From: Rosellinia necatrix
Taxonomy: Eukaryota > Ascomycota > Sordariomycetes > Xylariales > Xylariaceae
DNA: 64,000 nt
NCBI GenBank assembly: GCA_021209875.1
Contig: JAGYVD010000002.1
Coordinates: 5,332,001-5,396,000, forward strand
Direction: 5' to 3'
In this document: piece by piece, positions 47,763 through 58,400 of the stretch
How positions within the stretch are numbered: the first letter of the stretch is position 1
How the letters are laid out: the number at the start of each line of letters is the position of its first letter
Position numbers and translations under genes: made by a program
The notes under the pieces: generated by a model
Seen by the model: the letters and a program-made list of their open reading frames with translations, nothing else
Databases searched by the model: none
Told to the model about the DNA's origin: nothing

Positions 47763-48791
47763 ATGTCGTTAAAGAACAACAGGCTTCCCATGATTATGGT
47801 CATGGGTATGACTGGTTCTGGTAAGAGCTACTTTATCAATAAAGTGGCTGGGAAACAGATGGTCAAAGAAGGAGCATCACTCAGTTCATGTAAGACTACA
47901 GTCTTGTTCCAACTACAGGAAAACAGGAAATGACACTGACATAAGTGCACGGGCCTAGGTACTCAGTATTGTACAATATCCTGCGTCTCGGTGGCCGGCA
48001 TGGGGGCTTTAGTTGTAGATACACCCGGGTTCGACGACACGATTCGTAGCGACGCAGACATCCTGAATGAGATTGCAAGGCTCCTTATCGGCCAAATCAC
48101 GTTGGGATTTGAACTGAAGGGAATGATATATCTACACAAAATCACCGACAATAGATACACCCAAGCAGCAGGAAACACCTTTGAGATTTTCAAGCGCATA
48201 TGCGGGACTATCGCTATGGAAAACGTCATGTTGGTTACCAGCCACTGGAATCATGTGGATGAGCAAACAGGGGCAAGCAGAGAACGAGAGCTTCAAGAGA
48301 AATTTTGGGCATCTATGATTGAACAGGGGTCGCAGATCCGTCGGTATTATGGAGACATTGAATCGGCGCGAGGTATCGCAGCAGACGTCTTACTCAAAAA
48401 ACCCGTGATCTTGCAGTTACAGGACGAAATGATCCATGGGAATAAAATCCTCGACAAGACCGCAGCTGGCTCCTACATCGACCGCAACCTCATCCGCAAG
48501 AAAACGGATATCGAAATCGAACTCAAAAATCTGGAGGAAAGCTACCTGCAGCATGGAGAAAGTGACGAATTGGATTGGCAGACAAGGACAAGAGAACTCT
48601 GGGACACCGAGCGGCAGCGGGAGAACCTGAGAAGCGATATTGTGGGTGAGGCTGAAAGCGAGACCCGGACTAGGCGGTCGGCATGGCTTGCGGGCATGGG
48701 AAGAATTATCATTGGTTCCTTGACATTGGCTGTGAACTTGGTGCTGCTCTTTGCAGGCTTGCCAACGACGGAGGAGAGCATGTCGGTGTAG
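47763..48791 (+). CDS. AIG1/GIMAP-like GTPase with C-terminal membrane anchor
   Basis: Two exons (47763-47889 and 47959-48791) give 319 residues; the 69-nt intron splits a Cys codon (SLSSC then TQYCTISC). The G domain shows the P-loop GMTGSGKS (15-22), a switch I Thr near 44 and DTPGFDD (63-69). It then has YLHKITDNR (100-108), a block typical of the fungal AIG1-like/IMAP GTPase family. The usual G4 NKxD is replaced by VTSHW (135-139), as in that family (often TTMW). A charged helical region (about 215-285) leads to a single hydrophobic segment (about 288-310, MGRIIIGSLTLAVNLVLLFAGL) that should anchor the protein in a membrane. Related plant IAN and animal GIMAP GTPases act in defence and form membrane scaffolds; a role here is unknown. 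The coiled-coil gene follows on the same strand, 817 bp downstream. Confidence 0.86.
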
Positions 48792-48967
48792 TCCGAATGC
48801 TGCGGTGGACTGTATGCTGTATGCAACCCGATCCAGATAGTTACCAATCAATTCCCTGAAAACATGCCCCTGTACGGTCTAAAATGGCATGCATGGTTAT
48901 GGCGTCCACGTATCTTCAAATCCTATTGAAGTAAATACTTGGGAGCTACGTGTTAGCGGCCTTCTGG

Positions 48968-49027
48968 CCACCACAACACCACGGCACCACAACACCACGG
49001 CACCACAGCACCACAGCACCACAGCAC
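48968..49027. repeat. CACCACAACACCACGG minisatellite
   Basis: Units of ACCACAACACCACGGC shorten to ACCACAGC. The array lies between the GTPase and coiled-coil genes. A second short array of CCCAACAACG units is at 49207-49250. Open frames across them encode only His/Thr-rich or Cys/Val-rich repeats and are not supported. Confidence 0.8.
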
Positions 49028-49608
49028 AATCCGCATGGCTGCATGGAACTGCCACATTCTCGGCGACTCCTCGATTGCATGATAGGTTCGGGTCGTCGGC
49101 GAGCCATACCCCACGCCACCTTCAGTGGGAGGGAATATTGGCTGCTTACATGCAAAATGAGCCCGTGTCCGTTCTTGAAGCAACCGAACCGCCATCGTCG
49201 CCGCCCTACCCTGACGCCCAACAACGCCCAACAACACCCAACAACGCCCAATTCCATTCTTGACGTCTGGATCATGGGGACATCTTAAATGAGGTCGACC
49301 TCACATACTCAACTATCGCAATTGGTGGCCAACCTGCCGGCCCCATCGACCCCGCTTCCGGTGAACTGTCGTTCAATAGCTGAAAAAAAGCCGGTGTATA
49401 GATGCCGTTGTAGGGGGGTTCCGACGGCTGGCCCGGTTTTCGCGGCCCAATGAAACTCGTGCATGCATATGTGATGTTGAATACCCTTTCAAAGGCAAAA
49501 CAAATACTTGAAACTGTCTTCGGCCCTTCCTGATATGAATTCCGAGCAGCGCAGGCAGACCAAAGCAATATTTTTGACAAACAATTTATAAAACCGAATC
49601 GAATCAGA

Positions 49609-51061
49609 ATGGGTTGCGGCGATAGTAAGCTTGAAGCTGAATTACAAGGTAAGAATCAACATGCCGCGGTTTTACAAAAGAATATTAACGAAGTTCGGAT
49701 GTCAAGGCAAGGATGAGAAAATTAGGGAAAAAGACCAGGAAATGAGGAAGAAAGACCTGGAAATTAGGAAACTTAAGATGTTAATTGAGGAAAACGAGAA
49801 GCTCAAGAAGCAGGATGCGGAGGCGCGGAAAAACGTTGGCCAAGTTCAACCTTTGTGGGCACAGGAGGTTGAAAATGCCGCTACGCGCTTGAGAGAAAGC
49901 GAAAACAAAGCAGCCGATAAATTACAACAGCAGCACCAGGCCAAGATCAGTCAGCTTCAAAGTTTGATCAATGAGAAGGATGCTGAGTTGGAGCGACGGA
50001 TTGCGGAACTTCGGAGTGTCAGACAGCAACATATAAAACAACAATCTGAAGTTGACCAACAACAAAAGTTGATCAATGAGAAGGATGCTGAGTTAGAGCG
50101 ACGAACTGAGAAGAATGATGAGTTGGAGCGAAGGATTGCGGAACTTCGGAGTGTCAGACAGCAGCATATAAAACAGCAATCTGAAGTTGACCGAGAACAA
50201 AAGTTGATCAATGAGAAGGATGCTGAGTTGGAGCGACAGATTAGGGAACTTCGGGGTTACAGGCAGCAACATGCAAAACAGCAATCCGAGATTGACCGAC
50301 AACAAATTTTAATCGACAAGAAAGATGCTGAGTTGGAGCGACGGGTCGGGGAACTTCAGAATTACGGGCAACAACATGCAAAATACCAATCCGAAATTAA
50401 CCGACAACATAAGTTGATCAGCGAAAAAGACTCTGAGTTGAAGCGACAAACTGAGGAGCTTCGGAGTGACAGGCAGCAACAAATAAAACAGCAATCCGAA
50501 ATTGGCCAGCTTCAGAATTTGATTAATAAGAAGGATGCCGAGTTGAAGCAGCGAACAGAGGAGCTTCGAGACTACAAGCAGCAAAATGGGGGGCGGCGGT
50601 CCGAGGTTGCCCAACTCCAAAGGTTAATTAGGGATAAAGACGCTGAGTCGAAGAGGCTAAATGAAGAGCTTTGGAATAGCGGACAGCGCTGTGGGAAACT
50701 ACAATCTGAAATCAGCCAGCTTCAAACTATCGTTGGGGAGACGGATGCCGAGTTGAAGCAACGAATCGAGGAGCTTCGGGGCCACAGACAGCAACACGCA
50801 AAACAGCAATCTGAAATCGGCCGACTTCAAGCTTTGATTAAGAAGGACACCGAGCCGAGCCACCAAAATGAAGAGCTCCGATACCGTATGGACACTACTC
50901 AATCTGCCCTGGATTTCCCTTCATCTCGATACGGTCCCCATCGCCCAACCCCCACCTTAATCCCGCAACGTGAAGAGTCCAGGACCAGGCAACTCACCAG
51001 TAGCCCCGGACGCGAGCAATCACCGGAGAGTTACGCTCGTTATACCAGGTCAGAAATGTGA
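49609..51061 (+). CDS. Acylation-type (MGC) coiled-coil repeat protein
   Basis: I model two exons, 49609-49648 and 49707-51061, giving 464 residues. The 58-nt intron has donor GTAAGA, a TTAAC branch site and acceptor CAAG; splicing joins MGCGDSKLEAELQ to GKDEKIREKDQEMRKKD without a break in heptad-like sequence. The long exon alone has no good ATG at its start. MGC followed by G and S is a classic N-myristoylation plus palmitoylation site, like the start of fungal G-alpha subunits. Residues 100-389 are eight tandem repeats of 35 residues (five heptads each) of the form LINEKDAELERRIAELRSVRQ onward; the second copy carries a 10-residue insertion. A Pro/Arg/Ser-rich tail of about 60 residues ends the protein. 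I do not know a named family. It probably forms a long membrane-tethered coiled coil; the upstream GTPase is a plausible partner. Confidence 0.75.
49964..50833 (+). repeat. Tandem 105-bp coding repeats
   Basis: Eight units of 105 bp (one enlarged by 30 bp) encode the 35-residue coiled-coil repeats. The first three units are nearly identical in DNA, for example repeated TTGATCAATGAGAAGGATGC starts at 49964, 50069 and 50204, while later units have diverged. This gradient points to recent expansion at the 5' side. Confidence 0.85.
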
Positions 51062-51202
51062 TCAACCTAACGATTTAAATTGCTGTAAGGGATATTCGCG
51101 AGACGCATCATTAGGTGGCTAGATGCCCCTATTCATATATTCTTAGAGGATTTAAGCAGATGACATCTCACGTTTCCCCACCACCTACCGAGACCCTACT
51201 GA

Positions 51203-51394
51203 GGGCAGGATAACGATGATGGAGTGCTCGATCCATCTGCTCGACAACTCGAACTATCCCCCGCAGTGTCATATGTCTTGGCATCTCAGGAAGACCCCGC
51301 GATCTACGAGTCCTTGGAGTTTATTAAAGCGACAGCCATCAAGGATATCCAACAAAGCCAAATGCATCCTGCTGTGCTACGCATTCCAGCCAAT
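51203..51394 (+). other. Coding-like fragment, 64 codons, no start
   Basis: An open stretch preceded by a possible splice acceptor (GGGCAG) translates to an even, protein-like sequence (VSYVLASQEDPAIYESLEFI and ATAIKDIQQSQMHPAVLRIP). There is a stop on both sides and no ATG in place. The frame continues after one TAG into more reasonable sequence to 51511. I do not recognise it. It could be a relic exon of a lost gene downstream of the coiled-coil gene, or chance. Confidence 0.3.
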
Positions 51395-51594
51395 TAGGAG
51401 ATACACGACCAGTCCCCTGTGCGCCTTGTTGTCCCCGCGCCCAGTCTCTCACATCGGACTGGTGAATCCCCCTTTGGCATATTCCTCATTTTCGGCATCT
51501 TATTCCCCGCTTGGACATTTTAGATCCCCGTTGCATGTCATATTTTTGGCGTGCCACCCTGTGTTGCTGGTTCCCTATATATTATTTTTCGGAT

Positions 51595-53003
51595 AGTTGA
51601 GGTTCATTAAATTAGACTGGGCCAAGTGTGTAAACCCTTGCTGTGTGGGCGGAGAAGGAATCACACTTTGTAACTATAATACTGGATAGTCAACGTCGTT
51701 AATTGGTGACTCGGAAACCCTGCAACCTTCGATTCAACCTCTTTCCTCGTCTAATTACAACTGATTATCGGGATCCCGGCGGCTAGCATTGTCACATCTC
51801 AGTGTCACGCGTAGCCACACCAAGTGATCGTGTACCTACGTGAAGAAAGCCAACTCATAGAACAGACGCGCGATAGTTCGAAATGGCGGGGTAATGAAAT
51901 ATCACCGATCCTAGAAGTAAAAAGCGGTATGTATAGTATGGTGCTATCCTTGAGCGACTCTGGTGTTCTTCATAGCATGTGACTCCGCTTTTCAACACGC
52001 GTGTAATGCCATTGCATGTGCTACGAGCTATCCAACACACGGCGGGGAATTTTGGCAACTCGAGGGTTCACACCTAGTACCACCATACCCATGGCCATAT
52101 AAACCTCCGGGCGAGGCCCCGTGTAGCTGTGATATGGGCCGGTCTCACGATGACTATGATGAAAGCCCTCGGGAGTCAGTCACGCTCCAGGTTACATAGC
52201 ATGTCGTGGACATTGTTCGGGATCACATAATTTCCCTATGGAGGTTCAAGATGAAGGGAGCGTGCAGCACGGTGTCTGTGCGACTTTCCAGACTGGTAAG
52301 ATGGGCCCGTCTGAAGTCCAAAGATGGGCGTAGATCTCAGCAAGAGGTGTAGATCTCGACCCCCTGCCTGCATATTAGACGGGACCCCGACATCAGAACT
52401 GCAGCTATCGGGTTCGAGGGAGATCTAAGGCATCTATTCAATTATTGGAAATTTTGATATTCTATCAATTTACATACGAACGAGACGGGTGAGAGTCAGA
52501 CATTTAGATAAGGAAAAAGAGAAAAACCTTTATATGAGGCCTAATTAATGCGCAACAGCCCGTTATTTGGAGAAGGCATCGTCGTTCCAGAGCGATAGCT
52601 AAGGAAGGCACTTATTGGGAATCTAGGTAGTCCCGAGAATCGAGAGTGTCACGTATCTCCTCCCGAGGAGTTGAGCTAGATACCTATGTGTGCCGAGCGG
52701 GTTCCTATCGGGAGCATACCGCGGCTCACACACACCTTCGACGGGTCACGGTGACATGGCCTATTCTCGAGGCCCAGCCGCAACTCGATGGGTGTGTAAG
52801 CCCGAGCCATTTGAAGCTTCGCACGACCTGATGCCGGAAGCTTCCGGACAGCGTAGCTCTGTGTCTCATCCAGTATTTAATATGAGCATGAGGGTCTTCA
52901 GCATTGCTCGAGGGGGGCTTTCGGTTTCAGGATCCTTCAGTTCCATTTCCACCCCACTCCCCCCCCCCCTCCCCTATTCCAAAAGAAGAGGGGAAAAAAA
53001 ATA
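51595..53003. other. Spacer without recognised gene
   Basis: Nothing supportable is seen. The last 150 bp are pyrimidine-rich with C and A runs (52959-52971, 52994-53001) and probably form the promoter and leader of the small secreted-type gene at 53004. Confidence 0.45.
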
Positions 53004-53667
53004 ATGCAACTCGACAACATCCTCCCACATCTCATAATCCTACTCCCCCCACACGATCCCCATCGCGCTCTCCCTCCCGCACCCCCACCAGCAGCAGCAG
53101 CAGCAGCCCCGGCTGGCCAACGTCTGCTCGTTCTACGGCTTCGTGGACGCCGCGGGGCTGTCCAACGCGTACACGGTCGACATGAGGAGCCGGGACCTGG
53201 GCGGGGTCGCGTCGTCGGGCGACTGCGGCCAGACGGTGCTGGCGGACTACGTCCAGACGCAGTGCGACGCCCGCCTCGACGGCTTCTCCTGCACCCAAGC
53301 CTCCCCGAGCGTGCGCCGCTACGACGATGGCGGTAGCGATGGAGGCGGCGATGATGGCGGCGGCGGAGACAGCATGCACATCACCTTCCGCATCCACAGG
53401 GCCGCCGACACCCAGCCCAACTGCGTCTCCGAGGCCCTGCGGCTCGCCCGCCGCGACGCCCAGCCCGTCGAGTGCTCGTGTCTCGCCGAGTGCTGGGGCG
53501 GCGCCGCCGCCGCCGCCGCCGCCGCTGCGGGGATGCCGGGCGGAGGGGGCCGGCGCCGTCCCGGAGGGGGGGTCCGCTCGCGGGGCGGACGGGTAGATAA
53601 GGGGGCGAAGTCAAATTTATACTGGGAACGAAAATTATCTTACGAGATCACGGCTGTCATTTTATGA
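53004..53667 (+). CDS. Small cysteine-rich, probably secreted protein (frameshifted)
   Basis: From 53080 to 53667 one frame gives a protein with eight cysteines (in VCSFYGF, DCGQTV, QCDARL, SCTQ, NCVSE, ECSC and ECW), a QQQQQQ run and acidic Gly/Asp repeats, with an Ala tract and Gly/Arg-rich end. The only suitable ATG (53004) starts a hydrophobic leader (LPHLIILL) in another frame. The leader would join the mature part if the six-C run at 53045-53050 were one base shorter. No GT donor exists between the ATG and that run, so an intron does not explain the break. The overall shape (leader, even cysteines, about 200 residues, gene-poor surroundings) is that of fungal small secreted proteins. 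The role is unknown; I recognise no named family. Confidence 0.45.
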
Positions 53668-54308
53668 GTGGGATCTCACGTTAATGGACTATGATGAAAA
53701 GGGGCCGGGGATGATGGGGAATTTTGTCTGTGTTTTTTTTTTTTCTTCTTGACTACCTTTATAGCCGCTGGCAGGTTAGGCTGAGGCTTTCCACGGTGGT
53801 CGTGGGGAATTAGTCAGGGATGGTTTTTAAAATGGGCTTGGTTATGACGATATATTGTATCGGGAATTATTACCCCTAACGAATTTTTCACTATTGATGG
53901 ACGATAGTTACTTAGTTAATATGGAAGTTAATGACGAGAGGACTTGTCTCAGAGGCCAAAGAAAGGGCATGTGATCTCGCATTTCTCTATCTTGTCCCGA
54001 TTCGTTTTGTTTGTCTCATTTAATGCAAGTTAGTTGTAGTGAGGATAACTTTTCGTGCGTGACCCCGGACACCCCCCCAGTAGTTGTCCGGGTCCCCGTA
54101 GGAAGCTTTACCCATGCATATATATAGCCCTGTATCTCAATTGAGTTGGTGTTGGGGCTAAATGAGACTATTGCCTGCAAGCCTCTCTTTAGATTTGGCA
54201 GGTTTTCCCGTTGTCTTGGCAAGGTGAGAAGATTCGTGGAATGCGCGCCAATGTATGTAACACCCAATATACGAGAGACGTATTTGTCTCAGACAAGCGT
54301 ACTGAGAC
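53668..54308. other. Spacer without recognised gene
   Basis: A T run (53732-53744) and AT-rich sequence follow the secreted-type gene. The open frame 54146-54589 overlaps the next entry in another frame and looks like its shadow. Confidence 0.4.
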
Positions 54309-54701
54309 ATGATCGAGCCCACGGCCACCGCCCAGAACAGACGAACACGTTCTATCTGCGAGGTCGCCGACAAGCTCAGACGACACCCACCCACAGGCGG
54401 GATCTTCCGCAACATGTTCGGGGAAGCGTCATCGCGCATCATTCTGGAAGGATTCCAGACGAGGGACCTTTCCCTGCCATCTCCGGGTTCATGGGGCGGG
54501 AGAGGCGAGGTAGTTTACATATATTGCCACTCCTACGTCGACTACCGTCAGGATGGCAAGCAATTAGCCACCAACGTCGCCTTCATTAAACGCTCCCATA
54601 GATTGTCGTCGCCTTCCCACACCCAAAACTCTCGCCCCCTTCCCCCAAACATCGATGTGATGGTGGTTTCGCTCGCCATCGTTGGTTGGAGCGTTGGATA
54701 G
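54309..54701 (+). CDS. Hypothetical 130-residue frame, unrecognised
   Basis: The frame from ATG 54309 has protein-like composition and GC-rich third positions for about 100 codons (RTRSICEVADKLRRHPPTGG, then IFRNMFGEASSRIILEGFQT and VVYIYCHSYVDYRQDGKQLA), then turns into low-quality sequence after KRSHR. No domain, signal peptide or membrane segment is clear. It may be a first exon, a gene fragment left by rearrangement, or chance. Confidence 0.3.
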   Translation: MIEPTATAQNRRTRSICEVADKLRRHPPTGGIFRNMFGEASSRIILEGFQTRDLSLPSPGSWGGRGEVVYIYCHSYVDYRQDGKQLATNVAFIKRSHRLSSPSHTQNSRPLPPNIDVMVVSLAIVGWSVG

Positions 54702-55067
54702 TCAATATGCGTAGGCGCGGTTATCCTCGCTGTAACTAGTGCCGAGAGACGGGCCGACGATCAGCCTAACACCTGGGCGTTCATTTGACAGACTCGATAC
54801 TGGTAGTCCAACGAGCGCTGCCAGTTCACCAGCCGAGCGGATCTGCAGCGGCGAAAGTCGGCTTCTCGACTCGAGTGGGTCGACGATACTACCTATATAT
54901 GCATCTCACGGCTAGAAGGAAAACATGTGATAGTGCTAGTTCGAAAACTTGACGCTGGGTCAGAGTAGCGAACATTGGGACGCGGCCGTGGGGCGGAGAT
55001 CCCGATTTTGTTTTTCGTGATACTGTCACTACGAGATATCTAGTTAGGCTGGCTCGACGATGGGCCA

Positions 55068-55440
55068 TTGTATTGGGTCCTGTTAAGTCCGACGACGACA
55101 CGGCATGGTTTCAGGGTTCTAGAGGTTATTAGGCCAGAGGGCACAGCAGTTGATGCAGTTATTCATGCAGCCGGCACGCTGTTGGGCGTGCCTATGAAGA
55201 GTGTGAGTGGAGAGTTCCAACAACCAATTCTGCAGGTGGCCGAAAGAAGGTAACGAGGAATCATTCTGCTGCCGATCGAGAACAGGGTCTTAAGCTGCTG
55301 CGGAAGGGGGTTATGGCTACTCCAACCAAACTTGATATTCCGGCCTTCGTGTTAGCCGCAGTAGCAGATCGTAGCCCCATGGGTCTACGAACCCCGGGTC
55401 CTTTTGCTGTGGCTTTGACGACTGTGGGTGGTGGCACTTA
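55068..55440 (+). pseudogene. Broken coding fragment of unknown family
   Basis: 55104-55253 reads EVIRPEGTAVDAVIHAAGTL and LGVPMKSVSGEFQQPILQ, ending at a TAA. The sense continues past the stop as IILLPIENRV and then, one base over, as LLRKGVMATPTKLDIPAFVL and ADRSPMGLRTPGPFAVAL, ending at 55440. One stop and one frameshift therefore break an otherwise protein-like sequence of about 120 residues. I do not recognise the family; transposon origin is possible. Confidence 0.35.
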
Positions 55441-58400
55441 GCTGTTCTTGGTTGAGGTGTAAGGCGTCCTGTAGTCTATAGTCTCGACTGGGGATAACTA
55501 GGAGTACAGAAGTTACATGTCATTTGCGGTTCGATAGGTCTGGTTTGCCTACGTCGAGTTGGGCGCCGCCAGGCCGCTGTTATTAGAGCATCGAGGATGG
55601 TGCATAGATGTTACTTCGCTAGCGGGATATACGGGTTCCTACTGGGCATGGCAGGAAGCGTAAACGATTCTCGGTTGCCACGCAAGGATCAATGCGTTTC
55701 GACGAGAGACGTGCTTGGAGTTTATGCGGGAAGGCGAGCGTAGAGAGTTGCGCTGCAACCCGAAGACTGTCGCCTGGTGGCGGCGTGCTGCCTCGCTTGT
55801 TGGGTTGGGCTGACCGACGTGTTCCGCGCTGCAATGGAACGCGTCCCGCTTGCCGAGTCCCAGCTTCGGCAGTGAGTGTGGTTCAGACGTAGCATGTTGA
55901 AGAAGAGAAAGGACCCCGGAGACAACGTGGGTCGCGTGGGTGCGACGGCGATTCCGCCATGTCCAGCGCCGCCGCAGTGAACGTGTCAACGGCCGGCTCA
56001 ATGCCACGGCATCGTCCACTCTCATGCAAAATCTGCAGGCTGCCGATCAGAGGGCCTGGACTGGCCGCAGAAACGCTTTGCGTTTCTTCCGGGCATGGCT
56101 CTTTGAAAACTTTCTTAGTCCCACCACCCCGGGGATACCCTATTCCTAGATGGATATGCCCAGGGAACGTTTTAAGTCTGTCTTATACTTCTCGTTTCTC
56201 TGCCCTATCGCATGGTGACCGTGGTTATCTCTGGGATCTCTCTTTGGCGGGCTTGGTAGGCGTCGGGAGTATCATAGAGCCGGACCGTGCGCTGCGCAGA
56301 CCGGGTGCCCGGTAAAAAAAAGCTGGGGAATAGGAATTGGAGATGCACACCGAGTATCCATCACATACATAAGTAAGTGCTATGAGGTGTGTTAGTAAGC
56401 TCTGACCAAATGAGTATATAAGCACCGGATTATGCGAACCTCTGAACACGGGGGTTAAGCTTACCATAGCGCTGTAGTTTATTACCACTACCTTAGCTAG
56501 GGCTTCTCAACCTCAATGTTTGTCTATGATGTTATGGTTGCGGCACCAGCAGGGGAGATGGTACACTACTATAACTACTATGCAGTGCCTGTTCAGGGCT
56601 GGAGCAACTATTAAGACCGAGCGCAGCTTATTGCAATTTGGTAGTGGTTCTTGGTAAACTACCAAGGATGATGATTGGATATATGGACTATGTTTGACCC
56701 GCATCAGGAATAGGCTTCTTTAAAATAGTTGGAAACAAAAGGACACAGGCATCTGCTTCTGTGCATAGCCCGTACACCTTAGACCTCAAATTGGTATCCC
56801 GCGATGTGCTAGCCCTTTCAAGGTTGGCTCGTGGGTTTTGGTGAGATGATGTCAAGGAATTCCGGGGTAACAGGGATATAGTCTTGATCAGAAATGCCAG
56901 CAACAACGGCCAGAACATTTCGATATGTTCAAATTTAATGTCATACTGGTTGGGATTTCAACCGGCTGTTCCGTACATAGGGTTGGCATCTCGGCTTGGT
57001 AAGTGATCGCATTTTCGACGCTGTTGAGCGTTTATCTTTTCTTTGCATTCCTTTAATTTCTTTTTGATCGTGGTCATATAGTTCGTAGTCTTGCGACGGG
57101 CCGCTATGAAATACAAATTCGAACTCATGCACTTACAACATCTCACCGCGGTCTACGCAGCGCTACCGCAGGTAACAGCTCTCGGCAGACATTGCATTGA
57201 AACATGCCCAAGTTTTGGCGCGCTGTTAACCTTACCGTGCTGTGTGATACATATGTGAATATACGTGTGATGATGGTGATCAGTAATGGTAATTAATTGC
57301 CCTGACATTTAGCTGGGAACGTCAGGCCAATAACAGTCACCGAGACAGACAACAAGGTGGATGACGAGCATTGCTTCAAGGGTTGTTCCTTGTCGAAGGC
57401 CTCACCTGACCCTCGGAGGATGATTATGGGCTTCTGTTAAGGGCAGATTAGATAAGGGCTAAACTGCCCTGGGTCCTAAACAGCCGCTACCTGTCGCCGC
57501 TGCTCCGTGAGCAGGGAGCCGTTCGTCTAGCCTTGACTTGACCATTGTATGTACTATAATCGGAAACACACAGCTCCAGATCGAACGGCTGTTACCGAAG
57601 CGGTCGAATCATTGTCGGGTAGTAAAATATAGTCCACACTGGGGCAGGGGGCCCATTCGGGGAAATTTGGAGAAAGCTTCAAGGTTGGCTTGGGCATGGC
57701 CCTCGTCAGACATTGGTAAAGGTCTCCAACCTACACCTACTTGGCGTTCTGTCGATACATTCCCGTCTCTTGACTGTAAAACTATTATCGAGACAGTCCG
57801 AGCCATTAACACATAGCCATAAATCCCACTATACTATCCGGCGACAGGGTATGCATTGGATCGGTAGCATTGCTGTATACCTAAACGTTTTGATTGATGG
57901 ATGACAGACAAGTTAATGTCGTTGCTGTTGTCAGCTGGGCGTGACCTAGCCCCGGCGAGTGCTCCACGAAGCAAGTATATACGGACATGTAACCGAGAGC
58001 CTATTGATGAACGATTTAAACATAACTTGTACTTACCTTGCCTTACCACCATGTAGTCAAGTAAGGATTCGCTTTGACGAGAAAGTAGTTAGTAATCACG
58101 ACGGCAGTTATAATACGCCTCATAGCTACTAACTCGGATAACCAATAGAGCATCTGATATCCCGCTTGGTGCACCCGAAGAAAAGAGGCATTACGTCGTG
58201 GTGCGTCTTGCTCGTGCCAGTTGACTTTCACCTAATGCGGGCATTACGCCATTTGCGCCGGAATACCCATTATGCCGAATAGCGGCCTGACGAGGGACTT
58301 TAAGCCGCGACTACGCCCCTGTCCGTCGTGGACGGGTGTGATGTGTGATTGAGGTACATACGTACTTGTGTGTATCGAATCGGCCTGTGGAGCTTGTAAG

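Noticed and set aside
48889..49288. Frames on both strands between the GTPase and coiled-coil genes
   Set aside because: They are translations of the CACCACAACACCACGG minisatellite and carry no domain.
49957..50620. Minus-strand Cys/Ser-rich repetitive frames
   Set aside because: They are antisense of the 105-bp coding repeats; the + strand gives a regular heptad pattern and a coherent start.
49964..50833. Regular repeat spacing suggesting a CRISPR-like array
   Set aside because: Units are contiguous, coding and in frame, with no unique spacers, and the setting is eukaryotic.
51052..51596. Extension of the coiled-coil gene by splicing from AGGTCAGA to the acceptor near 51208
   Set aside because: The join leads into the less protein-like frame of 51216-51596; the native stop at 51061 gives a sensible C terminus.
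55959..56315. CKICRLPI block resembling a RING or zinc motif
   Set aside because: Only one Cys pair is followed by an isolated GH; the rest of the motif is absent and the frame has no other support.
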